Source of the DNA: Methanoregula sp.
GTDB taxonomy: Archaea > Halobacteriota > Methanomicrobia > Methanomicrobiales > Methanospirillaceae
DNA: 34,880 nt
Direction: 5' to 3'
Assembly (NCBI GenBank): GCA_023228295.1
Contig: JALOBP010000024.1
Coordinates: forward strand, 1-34,880
Both the position numbers and the translations under genes were made by a program. The notes under the pieces were generated by a model. The model worked only from the letters and a program-made list of their open reading frames with translations. It made no database searches and had not been told where the DNA came from. Shown here one piece after another: positions 23,675-31,922 of this stretch; position 1 is the first letter of the stretch; every line of letters starts with the position of its first letter.

Positions 23675-24828
23675 AAATCCCACCGGTTGATGTTTGCGAG
23701 TTCGTTCCTGATGCGACTTGTTGCAGCACTCCCGAATTTTCCCGAGAATAATGAAGTTCCCATGAGATCCGGTTCTGGATCATAGCGCCAGAAATTTTTC
23801 TGGCAGATCTCCGTACTGCCTTGTGGGGCCTTCCCGGTAATCTGCCGACAGAGCCCGGGATCCCACTGATTTTTTTCCGCAGTAAGCAGGCAGCCTGCGT
23901 AATCCTCCCATACATTCGGGTTGGGATCGTTTTGCGTATAATAGGTCTCCCCGCAATACGTGTCGATCAGGCCGAAGACTGCATGCGCGGCTTCATGGGT
24001 GAATACCGGCAGGTTATCGGCCGGCGTCTTGAACCAGGTTTGTACTCCGAGGCCCAGGCTGCTGGTACATCCTTTCGGTTCACACGGCGGACCGGTATAC
24101 GTGCCAACATATTCCGGGTAGATAATAACAGCGACATCTGTAAAGGGGGCCTCCTCCCAGAAATCTTCGGGAAGCATGCCGGCACATCCGCTGAAGGCAT
24201 CGGCAAAATCGCCCGGATCCGAGTAATAATAAAAATTGAACTGTTCCTCGAAATTTTTGGAAAGAACGATGTCTTTAGCGGTCAGCGATTCGAGAAGAAG
24301 AAAACGTTTCTCGATAAGAGTATTCACATCATTCCGGAAATTCTCTTCGTTCGATGTATAGTAATCGGTGGTAATTTTTACTTTTCTTGTACAGTCATAC
24401 TGGGTTTTTGAAGGAACAAAAACAATATCGATCCGATCCTCTACCGGGCCCGGGTTCCCGATCGGGATGACTTTTACAGGGTGAAGAGCGATGACCGTTT
24501 CTTTCTCATCGGGGATGTGGACCGTAATGATAGTTGCCATATAACCCCGGGATACCATCCGTAAGGTATGATCCCCACTGGAAAGTGAAGATAGTATCAG
24601 ACTGCCTTGTTTTCCGGCAGTTGATCCCTGATACTCTCCATCAAGGTATATCCGGACATCAGCAATACCCGCGCCGGTGACCTGGTCCCTTCAGGTGATC
24701 ATGAGATCCGATGGCCCGGTAGTGCCCAGTGTCGGAAGTGCCAGGGGAACCTCTCCCGGAACGGCGCTGACCGGTACCAGCATACAACACATACCGGTAA
24801 TAAACAACAGTGGCACTAGAGATGACAT
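23671..24828 (-). pseudogene. secreted PEGA / M64-like metallopeptidase with in-frame TGA
   Basis: One continuous frame from ATG 24828 encodes a signal peptide (MSSLVPLLFITGMCCMLVPV), a TGA at codon 46 (24693-24691), then a PEGA-type surface domain (VRIYLDGEYQGS ... LSSGDHTLRMVSRGY, about residues 55-115). The peptidase part follows with RIDIVFVPSKTQYD and the zinc motif HEAAH (278-282) followed by FGLIDTYCGE, like the HExxH-LxDEY pattern of M64 peptidases. Without the TGA it would be a complete 385-residue exported enzyme. A single base change (for example from TCA, CGA or GGA), sequencing error or readthrough could explain it. ATG 24558 alone would start inside the PEGA domain with no signal peptide. 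Confidence 0.75.
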
Positions 24829-25091
24829 TCGTCATGCGGCTTGGGGATTCGGTGCCCCTTTTGCCCAATAGTTCTGGACGTGTTCCATGACAGCAGCCGG
24901 TCCATGACACATACGCTCGTACCCGGGCATATGCCCGGCAAACGCATCCTGCCTGCTACCTGATATAGCAAATTCAGTATATAATGGTAATGCGTTTACC
25001 GGGTGGCATACCGTGAAGAGAGTACCTGCGTGTTTCCAACACCCCCCCATTCATATCCCATTTACGCTTACCAGAGAATACCACCAGGTGC
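24829..25091. other. intergenic stretch upstream of the metallopeptidase
   Basis: No gene is seen. A TATA-like AGTATATAAT lies near 24977-24986 on the plus strand, and a CCCGGGCATATGCCCGG palindrome near 24938-24954. Confidence 0.35.
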
Positions 25092-25250
25092 ATGAGGAAT
25101 GTTTTCCCGTCATGCCTGAACCTGACCGCCGTTTGCCCGGCCTGCAGTATCCATTATCTGCGTATCGATTGCCGGAAGTTTTATTGCCGGAATGCACGCT
25201 GCGGCCGCTGGCGTTCTGTTGCAGAACGGGATGCCGTCTCCTGCCAATGA
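25092..25250 (+). CDS. possible 52-aa Cys-rich small protein
   Basis: ATG 25092 preceded by GGTG opens a 52-codon frame with seven cysteines, including CPAC and a CRKFYCRNARC stretch, and basic residues, which could fold as a small zinc finger. A TATA-like site lies about 110 bases upstream. The frame is short and other frames are open here, so it may be chance. Confidence 0.3.
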   Translation: MRNVFPSCLNLTAVCPACSIHYLRIDCRKFYCRNARCGRWRSVAERDAVSCQ

Positions 25251-25507
25251 GGATGGGACGGATATTGCATAACCGTCTATGATCCGTACGTTGCACAGTA
25301 TTGCACCGGCAGAAGTATTCTGGATGAACGGTTTGAGTAGGCGGGGAGCATATCTGCCGTGAAACGAAATGGTATTGAATCCGACGATGCCCCTGATTGC
25401 CCCCTGGGACCCTACGGATTCCTGCAGGGGTTTTGGAGATCCATTTTTTTGAGAAGATTCACGTAATACAAGGCATTTTACGTGGGGCAGTAAAACCCTT
25501 TTGCGAT
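25251..25507. other. intergenic stretch, nothing recognised
   Basis: No gene or strong repeat is seen between the small Cys-rich frame and the REC-PAS gene. Confidence 0.4.
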
Positions 25508-26725
25508 CTATTCCCGTGCCCTGCGTTTCTCTTCCGTGATATCCAGTGCAATGAAAATATTGCCTGCCGGGGGGCTGGACGAATCGATCATGGTTCCGAA
25601 GAGCAGGATATCCAGCAGGGTCCCGTCTTTACGGACAAACCGGGTTTCCACGGTCCCGACAGTGTCTCCCCTGCTGCGGAGAGAATAGAACGTTCCTGCA
25701 CGGGCATATTCGGTATCATCCGGGTACAGGAACCGTGCATTGTGCCCGATCAGATCGTCGGTGGAATACCCCGTCATCTCGCAGAACCGGTCATTGACAC
25801 GGAGGAAGACCCGGTCAGCAGACATAAGGCCGATGCTGACGGGGGCAGTACGGAGGATACCGGCGATCTCGGCCTCGCTCTTTCGTAAGCGCTCTTCACT
25901 TTTTGTAATATCATCGTACTGTTCCCGCAGTTTCTCATCCGATGCCTTGAGCTGTTCGTACGCAGCGCGGAGTTCGTCATGGTCCCGTTTTGACCGGGTG
26001 ATGTCGAGGGCACTGTAGGTCATGGGCGCCAGAGGGTTGGACCGGTCCACCGCAGCCGCCGTGACAAGGACGTCGATGATCGTGCCGTCCTTTTGTTTCT
26101 AGGGGACCACGACATCGTCCGGCACGCCATCCCGGTATGCCTGCTCCCGCATCCTGCCGACCGCTGCATAGTCCTCGTCGTTCAGGTACAGGAACCGGGT
26201 GTTCAGCCCCTCCAGTTCGTCGCGGGGATAGCCGGTCAGCGTGCAGAGACGCTCGTTGACCCGGACCAGGATCCGGTTTGCAACAACAGCGATCCCGACC
26301 GGGACGGCCTGGAAGAAGCTTGACATTTCGCTCTCGCTCTTCCTGCGTGCAACCGCCTGCCGTACCTTGTGCGCCAGCTCGGCAAACTGTGCTCTCGGGT
26401 CACCGCCTTTCTGGAGATAAAAGTCAGCGCCGTTATTGATCGCCTCGATCACGACCTCCTCGCGGCCCCGTCCGGTAAAGAGGACAAAAGGAAGATTTCC
26501 GGATAAGTGCCGGATTTTTTTTAAAAATTCTATACCGTTCATAACGGGCATCTGGTAATCGGCGATGATCGCATCGTACGACATAAGTGATGGGGAGCGA
26601 AGGGATTCCTCTGCAGAGGGTGAAGTAGTTACGATGAAATTGCCGGACTCCTCAAGGAAGAGTCTGCCCAGCTCAAGAAGGTCGGGTTCGTCATCGACGT
26701 AGAGAACCCGGATCCCATCTGCCAT
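25508..26725 (-). pseudogene. response regulator REC-PAS-PAS protein with in-frame TAG
   Basis: One frame from ATG 26725: a receiver domain (VLYVDDEPDLLELG, phospho-acceptor Asp56 in IIADYQMP, Lys in FYLQKGG), a PAS domain (ILVRVNERLCTLTGYPRDEL), a coiled-coil-like helix (LRAAYEQLKASDEKLREQYD) and a second PAS (FLRVNDRFCEMTGYSTDDLI) ending in ALDITEEKRRARE. A TAG at codon 209 (26101-26099) cuts the first PAS core, between DDVVVP and KQKDGTIIDVLV, both in the same frame. No histidine-kinase domain follows. Such proteins relay signals in methanogen phosphorelays. The stop probably inactivates the second half; a Trp or Gln codon one base away is the likely ancestor. Confidence 0.85.
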
Positions 26726-26877
26726 GAATGACCCATATCACAGTTATAGCATATCCATATTGCGCATGTGCAGGATTATGACGGCGGCGGGGAGCTGTGC
26801 GTGGGGATGATCCGGCTATCCATCCGCAAATTTTCAATTAGCATGAGTTTAAGCACTGACTCGTCACATTGGGGTAT

Positions 26878-27105
26878 ATGCTTGAGGAGTTCTGTGAAGG
26901 AAAACACTGCGATCAATACATCCATTCTGCTGGTGGGTCTTATGCGCAGTGTCTCATGGTACAGAGGGAATTATCCCGGGTCGGGAACTGTCCACTCCGC
27001 TATGACAAGATCGAGGTAAAAACTGTACCTGAAGAACAATCCAATCCAGGCGGAGTCAAAGGCAAACCGCAGAGAAAGAAAGGGTTTCCCCCAGGATTCA
27101 AGTGA
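26878..27105 (+). CDS. small Cys-containing soluble protein
   Basis: A 75-aa protein with four cysteines (FCEGKHCDQYIHS, YAQCLMVQREL, VGNCPLRYDK) and a basic, Pro/Gly-rich tail (GKPQRKKGFPPGFK). The Cys spacing could bind a metal. The product looks like a genuine small archaeal protein, but no named family is recognised. A TTG at 26869 is an alternative start. It lies between the broken REC-PAS gene and the degraded fourth fae-hps fragment. Confidence 0.55.
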   Translation: MLEEFCEGKHCDQYIHSAGGSYAQCLMVQRELSRVGNCPLRYDKIEVKTVPEEQSNPGGVKGKPQRKKGFPPGFK

Positions 27106-27136
27106 TCTGAAGTTTTGGATGGCCGGGAAGATCGTC

Positions 27137-27294
27137 CATGCAGGGGAAGACATCCCGGCTATCAGGAAGGCGGATTGTTGCAACTGCTGACGGCATCCGT
27201 GTCGTGGGTGTGAGGATGCACCAGGGGGGAGATTATTGAAGTCGGCCGTGCTTTATTTCCCCGGATGATGGGGCGCCGGCGGCTGATGAGTTCC
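27137..27294 (+). pseudogene. degenerate fae-hps 3' fragment, copy 3
   Basis: Blocks match the Hps end in order: GACATCCCGGCTATCA (compare 3665), GTTGCAACTGC then GACGGCATCCGTGT, GTCGGCCGTGC, and GCGGCTGATGAGTTCC. Small indels destroy the frame, and the last 20 or so codons and terminator are missing. It is the oldest-looking of the copies and in the same orientation as the others. Confidence 0.7.
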
Positions 27295-27435
27295 ACGGCC
27301 GGGGGGTGTCGCGTGCATTCCGGATTATAACCGGTTTTTTAAATATACTGTTTTTTCAGGGCAACCTGTTATCAGCTCCCGGTAAAAAATACACACTATA
27401 TCAGCCGGTTACTGAGTACCAGGGAGTGCCTGTCC

Positions 27436-29160
27436 ATGAGATGCGGTCTGAGTTCCACGAATGTTGTCTGTCTCTATTCCATCCCGGAATTTTCAGAGGG
27501 GATTATCGAACTGAAAAAATATTTTGAGGAACAGAAAGGGTTTACGATTTCGGAGTTCTGCACGAATGCCAGTGTCGGGGATCTTGCAAAGGTTCCACGG
27601 TGCTCGGTCTTTTGTTTTGCCACGCATGCAGGCCGGACACGGGACGGCCGGTATTTTCTCGTGACCGGGACGGCAGATACTCCCGAAAACATCCGGGAAT
27701 GCGATGCACTCTACGATATCCCCGACCCGGACAACCCGGTCTGTGCTGACTATGACCATTGGGTGACGTCAAGAACTGGGCTTCTGGTTGCCACGGCCTC
27801 GAACCGTATTGCAGTTTCAGAAAAATTCATTGCGAAGTACTGGCGTTTCGAACCAAACAGCCTTGTCTGGATTCAGGCATGCAATTCTATGAATAAGGAG
27901 AATGCGTCATTCCGGCGCATAATCCAGGATATATGCGGAGCCGGTGCCTTTGCCGGCTGGACCGAGGACTGTACCGGTTATGATAGTGATCTGGCAATGG
28001 AGTACGTGTTCGACCGGCTCCTCGGCGTTAACATAAACCCGCACGGGGAGACCCCACCCCAGCGACCGTTCACCTGGGACACCGTGCTCACCGACCTGAA
28101 AAACCGTAAGTTTAACCCCGTGCGATATCCTGATCTGGACATATGGTCGGAACTGTGCATCGAGGCGGGAGACAACGGCGACTTCGGACTTCTTGCCCCA
28201 AGCATCGAATATGCAGATATTAATGAGAATGATAAGGAAGTAACCCTGCACGGCTACTTTGGCACCGACCAGTCGAAGATCCGGGTGTTTGTCCGGGATT
28301 GCAGGAAACGGGGGGATCCCGGTATCGAATACGAGCTTATCCGAAACAGCTCGACTGATGCCAGGACCATTGTCTGCAAGGGTCTCCCGGACAGTGGCAC
28401 CGGATCAGCGGGCTACCTTGTTGCCGTGGCTGATTATGGTAACGGGAAATTCGTGGAGAGCAACCCGGTTCCGATCACGTCATGGAAGGGAAAGTTCACC
28501 TATACCATGCGGTTGCCCGGCGAGGACTCCGACAGCGGGATGGGGCAGATCACCATTGACGTGGTTCTCCGGGGAGAGATTCACCGGCCGCGGAAAATAC
28601 CGGGGGGGGATCTCCTTTCCCGGGCCTGCATATTCAATTTTGTGCAGGACAAGTCAAATACGGCACAATTCACGAGCAACGGCAGCTATACCGACCGGGA
28701 CAGCGGTTATTCGTACAAATGGTATGGTTCTGGAAAGCTGAGTCCGGGTGATGAAGGGTCGGGCGGCAGGGCCGGAATCTTTGGCTGGCACCGCCACATT
28801 TCAGATCCGGCCCACCCCAAACTTTTCGTCAACATGTTCACCGGGTTCGAGGAGGCACGGGTAGATATCCGGGATCAGGAAGGCAGGGAGATCATAACAA
28901 AACTGACAAGCCCGATCAACGTGGCCTATCTCGCAAGTGAGAAGAATCGCACTACCCCATTTTTCCTTGACTTTCTCCAGGGATCCCTGACATGGAATGA
29001 GGGGGGATTGTACGCTCCTTCCTATGATATCCCTGAAAAAACCATCACCGGCCCCATCATGTTCGGTTTGATTTCTTCCACCAGGAAGATCCTGACTGCC
29101 GAACTGACGTGGGAGACGTTAAAAGCGGAATATGCACCGGATGATGAAACACCGGGATGA
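27436..29160 (+). CDS. caspase-like (clan CD) domain protein with beta-rich C-terminus
   Basis: A 574-aa protein. The first 230 residues contain FCFATHAGRTRDG with His64 and SLVWIQACNSM with Cys149, each after a hydrophobic strand, the order and context of the His-Cys dyad of caspase/gingipain/CHAT peptidases. Residues 250-574 are beta-rich, with an acidic-Gly segment (PGEDSDSGMGQ) and no catalytic motif recognised. There is no signal peptide from ATG 27436, which may mean a cytosolic enzyme or a lost N-terminus; the frame stays open for some codons upstream. AGGGAG lies about 10 bases before the ATG. It directly follows the degraded fae-hps fragment. Confidence 0.65.
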   Translation: MRCGLSSTNVVCLYSIPEFSEGIIELKKYFEEQKGFTISEFCTNASVGDLAKVPRCSVFCFATHAGRTRDGRYFLVTGTADTPENIRECDALYDIPDPDNPVCADYDHWVTSRTGLLVATASNRIAVSEKFIAKYWRFEPNSLVWIQACNSMNKENASFRRIIQDICGAGAFAGWTEDCTGYDSDLAMEYVFDRLLGVNINPHGETPPQRPFTWDTVLTDLKNRKFNPVRYPDLDIWSELCIEAGDNGDFGLLAPSIEYADINENDKEVTLHGYFGTDQSKIRVFVRDCRKRGDPGIEYELIRNSSTDARTIVCKGLPDSGTGSAGYLVAVADYGNGKFVESNPVPITSWKGKFTYTMRLPGEDSDSGMGQITIDVVLRGEIHRPRKIPGGDLLSRACIFNFVQDKSNTAQFTSNGSYTDRDSGYSYKWYGSGKLSPGDEGSGGRAGIFGWHRHISDPAHPKLFVNMFTGFEEARVDIRDQEGREIITKLTSPINVAYLASEKNRTTPFFLDFLQGSLTWNEGGLYAPSYDIPEKTITGPIMFGLISSTRKILTAELTWETLKAEYAPDDETPG

Positions 29161-29277
29161 GGCGGGATTGGGACATCGCATGATCATTAAACATTGAACA
29201 CTATCGCGGGACCTTTGCCCGGTTTGCTTGTTTTCATATATCCGTCGTGGGATAGGAAAAAAGAGCCGGGCAAAAAA

Positions 29278-29874
29278 TTATTTTATTTTCCCTGCGGCAG
29301 TACCTGCCAGCTGTTTAAGTGTATCGTAATCGGTTGCGGTCCCGTTTACCGACAATTGTTCAAACACGTCGTATTTCACAAATGCGATTACGTACTGGTT
29401 TATGGGATCATCTTTTTCGGAAACTTTGAGGGCACTGCTGGAATCCCCGACACCCGGTGCCGGCAGTTCTTCAAAGGACAGATTTTCCTCTGCGACCCAG
29501 GTTCTTATATTCTGTACGGTATCCGGCACGATCAGGGTGATATTTTCTGCGGGATAAACAGAGATAACCTGGTCAAGGCCGCGGACTTCCGGACCACTTG
29601 ATTCGTAGTAGACACCGTACCCTTTTTTCCAGCCCTTGTCAAGTGCCCAGGAACGCATATCAGAAACATTTCTCTCGTATTTTTCCAATAAGGTGAAACC
29701 CGCCGGGACATCGGATGGCTGCAATGCCATCTGCGAAGGCTCAATCGTGGACAGTTTCTGTTGTGTTGCCGTTGGTGAAGACGGGGCCTGCGATGCACAT
29801 CCTGCAATACCTGCACAGAGGATGATGAACAATGTCATTACCATTATCGTCAAAGTGACGTGTTGATTTTTCAT
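29278..29874 (-). CDS. exported lipoprotein of unknown function
   Basis: A 198-aa protein with a lipoprotein signal (TLFIILCAGIAGC, lipid-anchored Cys about residue 26), a Ser/Thr/Pro/Gln-rich linker, then a domain starting ALQPSDVPAGFTLLEKYERN that is typical of small methanogen surface lipoproteins. The remainder alternates short strands and helices (VISVYPAENITLIVPDTVQN). It has no recognised enzyme motif. ATG 29874 is used; GTG 29883 is three codons upstream. It stands alone and converges with the caspase-like gene. Confidence 0.75.
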   Translation of the reverse strand: MKNQHVTLTIMVMTLFIILCAGIAGCASQAPSSPTATQQKLSTIEPSQMALQPSDVPAGFTLLEKYERNVSDMRSWALDKGWKKGYGVYYESSGPEVRGLDQVISVYPAENITLIVPDTVQNIRTWVAEENLSFEELPAPGVGDSSSALKVSEKDDPINQYVIAFVKYDVFEQLSVNGTATDYDTLKQLAGTAAGKIK

Positions 29875-30145
29875 CACTACCAATACCCGTGTGTTACGAT
29901 TAATGTTTGCCAGTAACGCATTTCACTGAAAATTTTTACAGGACGTATAGAGCACCAGGCCACGGTATCCGGAAGAACAATTCGCCCCGGGATCAATCCT
30001 CTGGGTTTGAGTGCATTTTTCCCAAACGCCATTACCGGGAGAGGCTGCAGGCATATAAGCAGGTCCCGTTTGCGGGAAAAATGGGGGGAAAACATCCAAA
30101 AAAAATAATTATGTTTTTTGGATCGTTTCCAGATCCGGATCTGCA

Positions 30146-30460
30146 TTACTCCCGGGCTTTCATCGAATCCTCGATTTCCCGGATATAATCCAGCAGGCGA
30201 TCTGAATAGACATCTGCGAGTATGTGGGCTGCCGTATGTGAATTGCAGGAACAATTGGAAAGCCCGATCGTCCGGATCTCTTCGGGATGCGGGTCACCGG
30301 CTTCATAGATCGCATCAATCGCCTTCCAGGTCTTTGAACACCAGCCGATAAAGTCGTAATATTCAAGGCCATGGGGGTTTTTCCGGATCGTTTTCATATC
30401 ATCGATCCTCTCATTAATCAGGAGAATTGCTTTTTCGGGGGGGATTTTCAGGGTAATCAT
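30146..30460 (-). CDS. 104-aa helical cytosolic protein, unknown function
   Basis: A mostly helical protein with a conserved-looking centre (GLEYYDFIGWCSKTWKAIDA), a Cys/Ser cluster (LSNCSCNSHTAAHILADVYS) and an amphipathic C-terminal helix. It is soluble, with no signal. No family is recognised. The 260 bases to the next gene hold only T-rich sequence. Confidence 0.65.
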   Translation of the reverse strand: MITLKIPPEKAILLINERIDDMKTIRKNPHGLEYYDFIGWCSKTWKAIDAIYEAGDPHPEEIRTIGLSNCSCNSHTAAHILADVYSDRLLDYIREIEDSMKARE

Positions 30461-30607
30461 TTTTCATCCGGAATAGTGATTCAATGATACCAGAGAAAAA
30501 TGTTTTTTATTGATTTTCTCTGGAAGTCAAGTACACGGGCGTATTATTTCCAGGGCCTTATTTTGCCAGATGGTTGTATCTTCCTTATCACGGGCGTCTG
30601 GGCCGGA

Positions 30608-30883
30608 CTATTGTTCTGTAATCGTCCGGTACATTGAACCGCCGAATATCAGGAAAATGACAAGTCCCACCCCGATTAGTATCAAGTCACCGTCATTGAT
30701 GAAGATCCCCCAGAGCATCATGAACAGGCCGAACAGGGTCGGGAATATGCAACATGCAATCCGGATAATCCGCTGCGCCGGAGTAAGAATGGATTCTAGG
30801 GTATCTGCAATTTCCATTACTACTCGTGCAACCTGCGGGCTATTTGATGGTTCATCCAGTACCAGGAAATGTTGGTATAACAT
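30608..30883 (-). CDS. small two-span membrane protein
   Basis: A 91-aa protein with an amphipathic N-terminal half (SPQVARVVMEIADTLESILT) and two membrane spans (RIACCIFPTLFGLFMMLWGI; LILIGVGLVIFLIFGG) ending in RTITEQ. The function is unknown. It lies just downstream of the BMP/legumain pair on the same strand, 46 bases from its stop, and may be part of that transcript. Confidence 0.65.
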   Translation of the reverse strand: MLYQHFLVLDEPSNSPQVARVVMEIADTLESILTPAQRIIRIACCIFPTLFGLFMMLWGIFINDGDLILIGVGLVIFLIFGGSMYRTITEQ

Positions 30884-30929
30884 TCAGATAAAAAACCGGT
30901 CCCGCATGAATGGTCCTGCACTGCAGCAG

Positions 30930-31922
30930 TTATCGTGCTGCAAGGTACCGGGCCTCTTCTTCCCGTGCTTTTTCTTCCCATTGCATCACCGTTGCATTGT
31001 AGGATTCGAACCGCGGGTTGAATGAAAGCCCCGTCACGCCATCCTCAAGCCCGGAAACCTTCCCGCCACTGGTAAAAGATCCGTCCAGGTACTCAACGAT
31101 GCCCGTGTAAACAACCCGGTCCACCCGTTTTATCACCGATGCCAGGACAACGGAGGGCCCGAGGGATGTCTGGTCGGAGTCCACCCCGATAACGTACCGG
31201 CCCGGCCTTTCTTTTGCCCCGGCTACTGCTCCGTTGTTGGAGTAGCCGGCAACCAGGTAGATCACATCGGCCCCGTCCCGGTACATTCCGTCCGCAATCT
31301 CCTTTGCCCGGGCCGGGTCGGAGAACCCGTCGCTCGAGTTGTCCCGGACATATGCCTCCTGCACGCGGATGGCGGGGTCCGCGGCCCGGGCCCCGTCTAG
31401 GTACCCCTGTTGGAACGCTTCCATGAGGTCAGACTGCGTGCCGAGGATGATGCCGATATTTCTCGTTTTTGTCACCGATGCCGCAAGGACTCCTGCAAGG
31501 TAACTCCCGCCATAGGCCGTGATCTCGTATGTTTTCACGTTCGCTGCGCCGGTCCCGGCCTGGTCGATGGCAAGGAACGTTATGTCCGGGTTGTCCTGCG
31601 CAAGCTGCATGGTCTCGTCCGTATAGGTATACCCGAGCGTGATGACGAGCCCGGGCTTCTCCCGGCCGGTGCTCTTCATGAGACCGGGCAGCCGCCCGCG
31701 GTCAGCGCGGGTAAACTCGCGCTTGTCAAACAACAGTTTTTCCTGTGCGGCAAAGAGCCCGCGGTACGCGCTGTCGGCATACGAGAGGTCCCCTTTGCCA
31801 ATGTCATAGACCATGTATACCATCGGCCGTTCCGGCTCGTGGGGGGCAGTGATGAAGACTGCGATGAGCACGAGTGCTGCAGCAAGGGCCAGGCCACCGA
31901 TGATACCATAGACCGGTTTCAT
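30930..31922 (-). CDS. BMP-family (PnrA-like) extracellular solute-binding protein
   Basis: A 330-aa protein of the BMP/PnrA family of type-I periplasmic binding folds, whose known members bind nucleosides. Visible features are an N-terminal span (GIIGGLALAAALVLIAVFIT), YDIGKGDLSYADSAYRGL, PGLVITLGYTYTDETMQLAQ, ITAYGGSYLAGVLAASVTKT and YVIGVDSDQTSLGP. There is no lipobox Cys, so it is probably held by the uncleaved helix. ATG 31922 overlaps the stop of the upstream receptor-peptidase gene as ATGA, so the two are translationally coupled. No permease or ATPase gene is adjacent, suggesting sensing rather than uptake. Confidence 0.85.
   Translation of the reverse strand: MKPVYGIIGGLALAAALVLIAVFITAPHEPERPMVYMVYDIGKGDLSYADSAYRGLFAAQEKLLFDKREFTRADRGRLPGLMKSTGREKPGLVITLGYTYTDETMQLAQDNPDITFLAIDQAGTGAANVKTYEITAYGGSYLAGVLAASVTKTRNIGIILGTQSDLMEAFQQGYLDGARAADPAIRVQEAYVRDNSSDGFSDPARAKEIADGMYRDGADVIYLVAGYSNNGAVAGAKERPGRYVIGVDSDQTSLGPSVVLASVIKRVDRVVYTGIVEYLDGSFTSGGKVSGLEDGVTGLSFNPRFESYNATVMQWEEKAREEEARYLAAR

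Noticed and set aside
23671..24828. Selenocysteine at the in-frame TGA
   Set aside because: The position is in a linker before the PEGA domain, not a redox site, and no insertion element is recognisable.
25508..26725. Pyrrolysine insertion at the in-frame TAG
   Set aside because: No methylamine methyltransferase or pyl gene is in the window; the host group does not usually use pyrrolysine, and the position is inside a PAS fold where Trp or Gln one base away fits.
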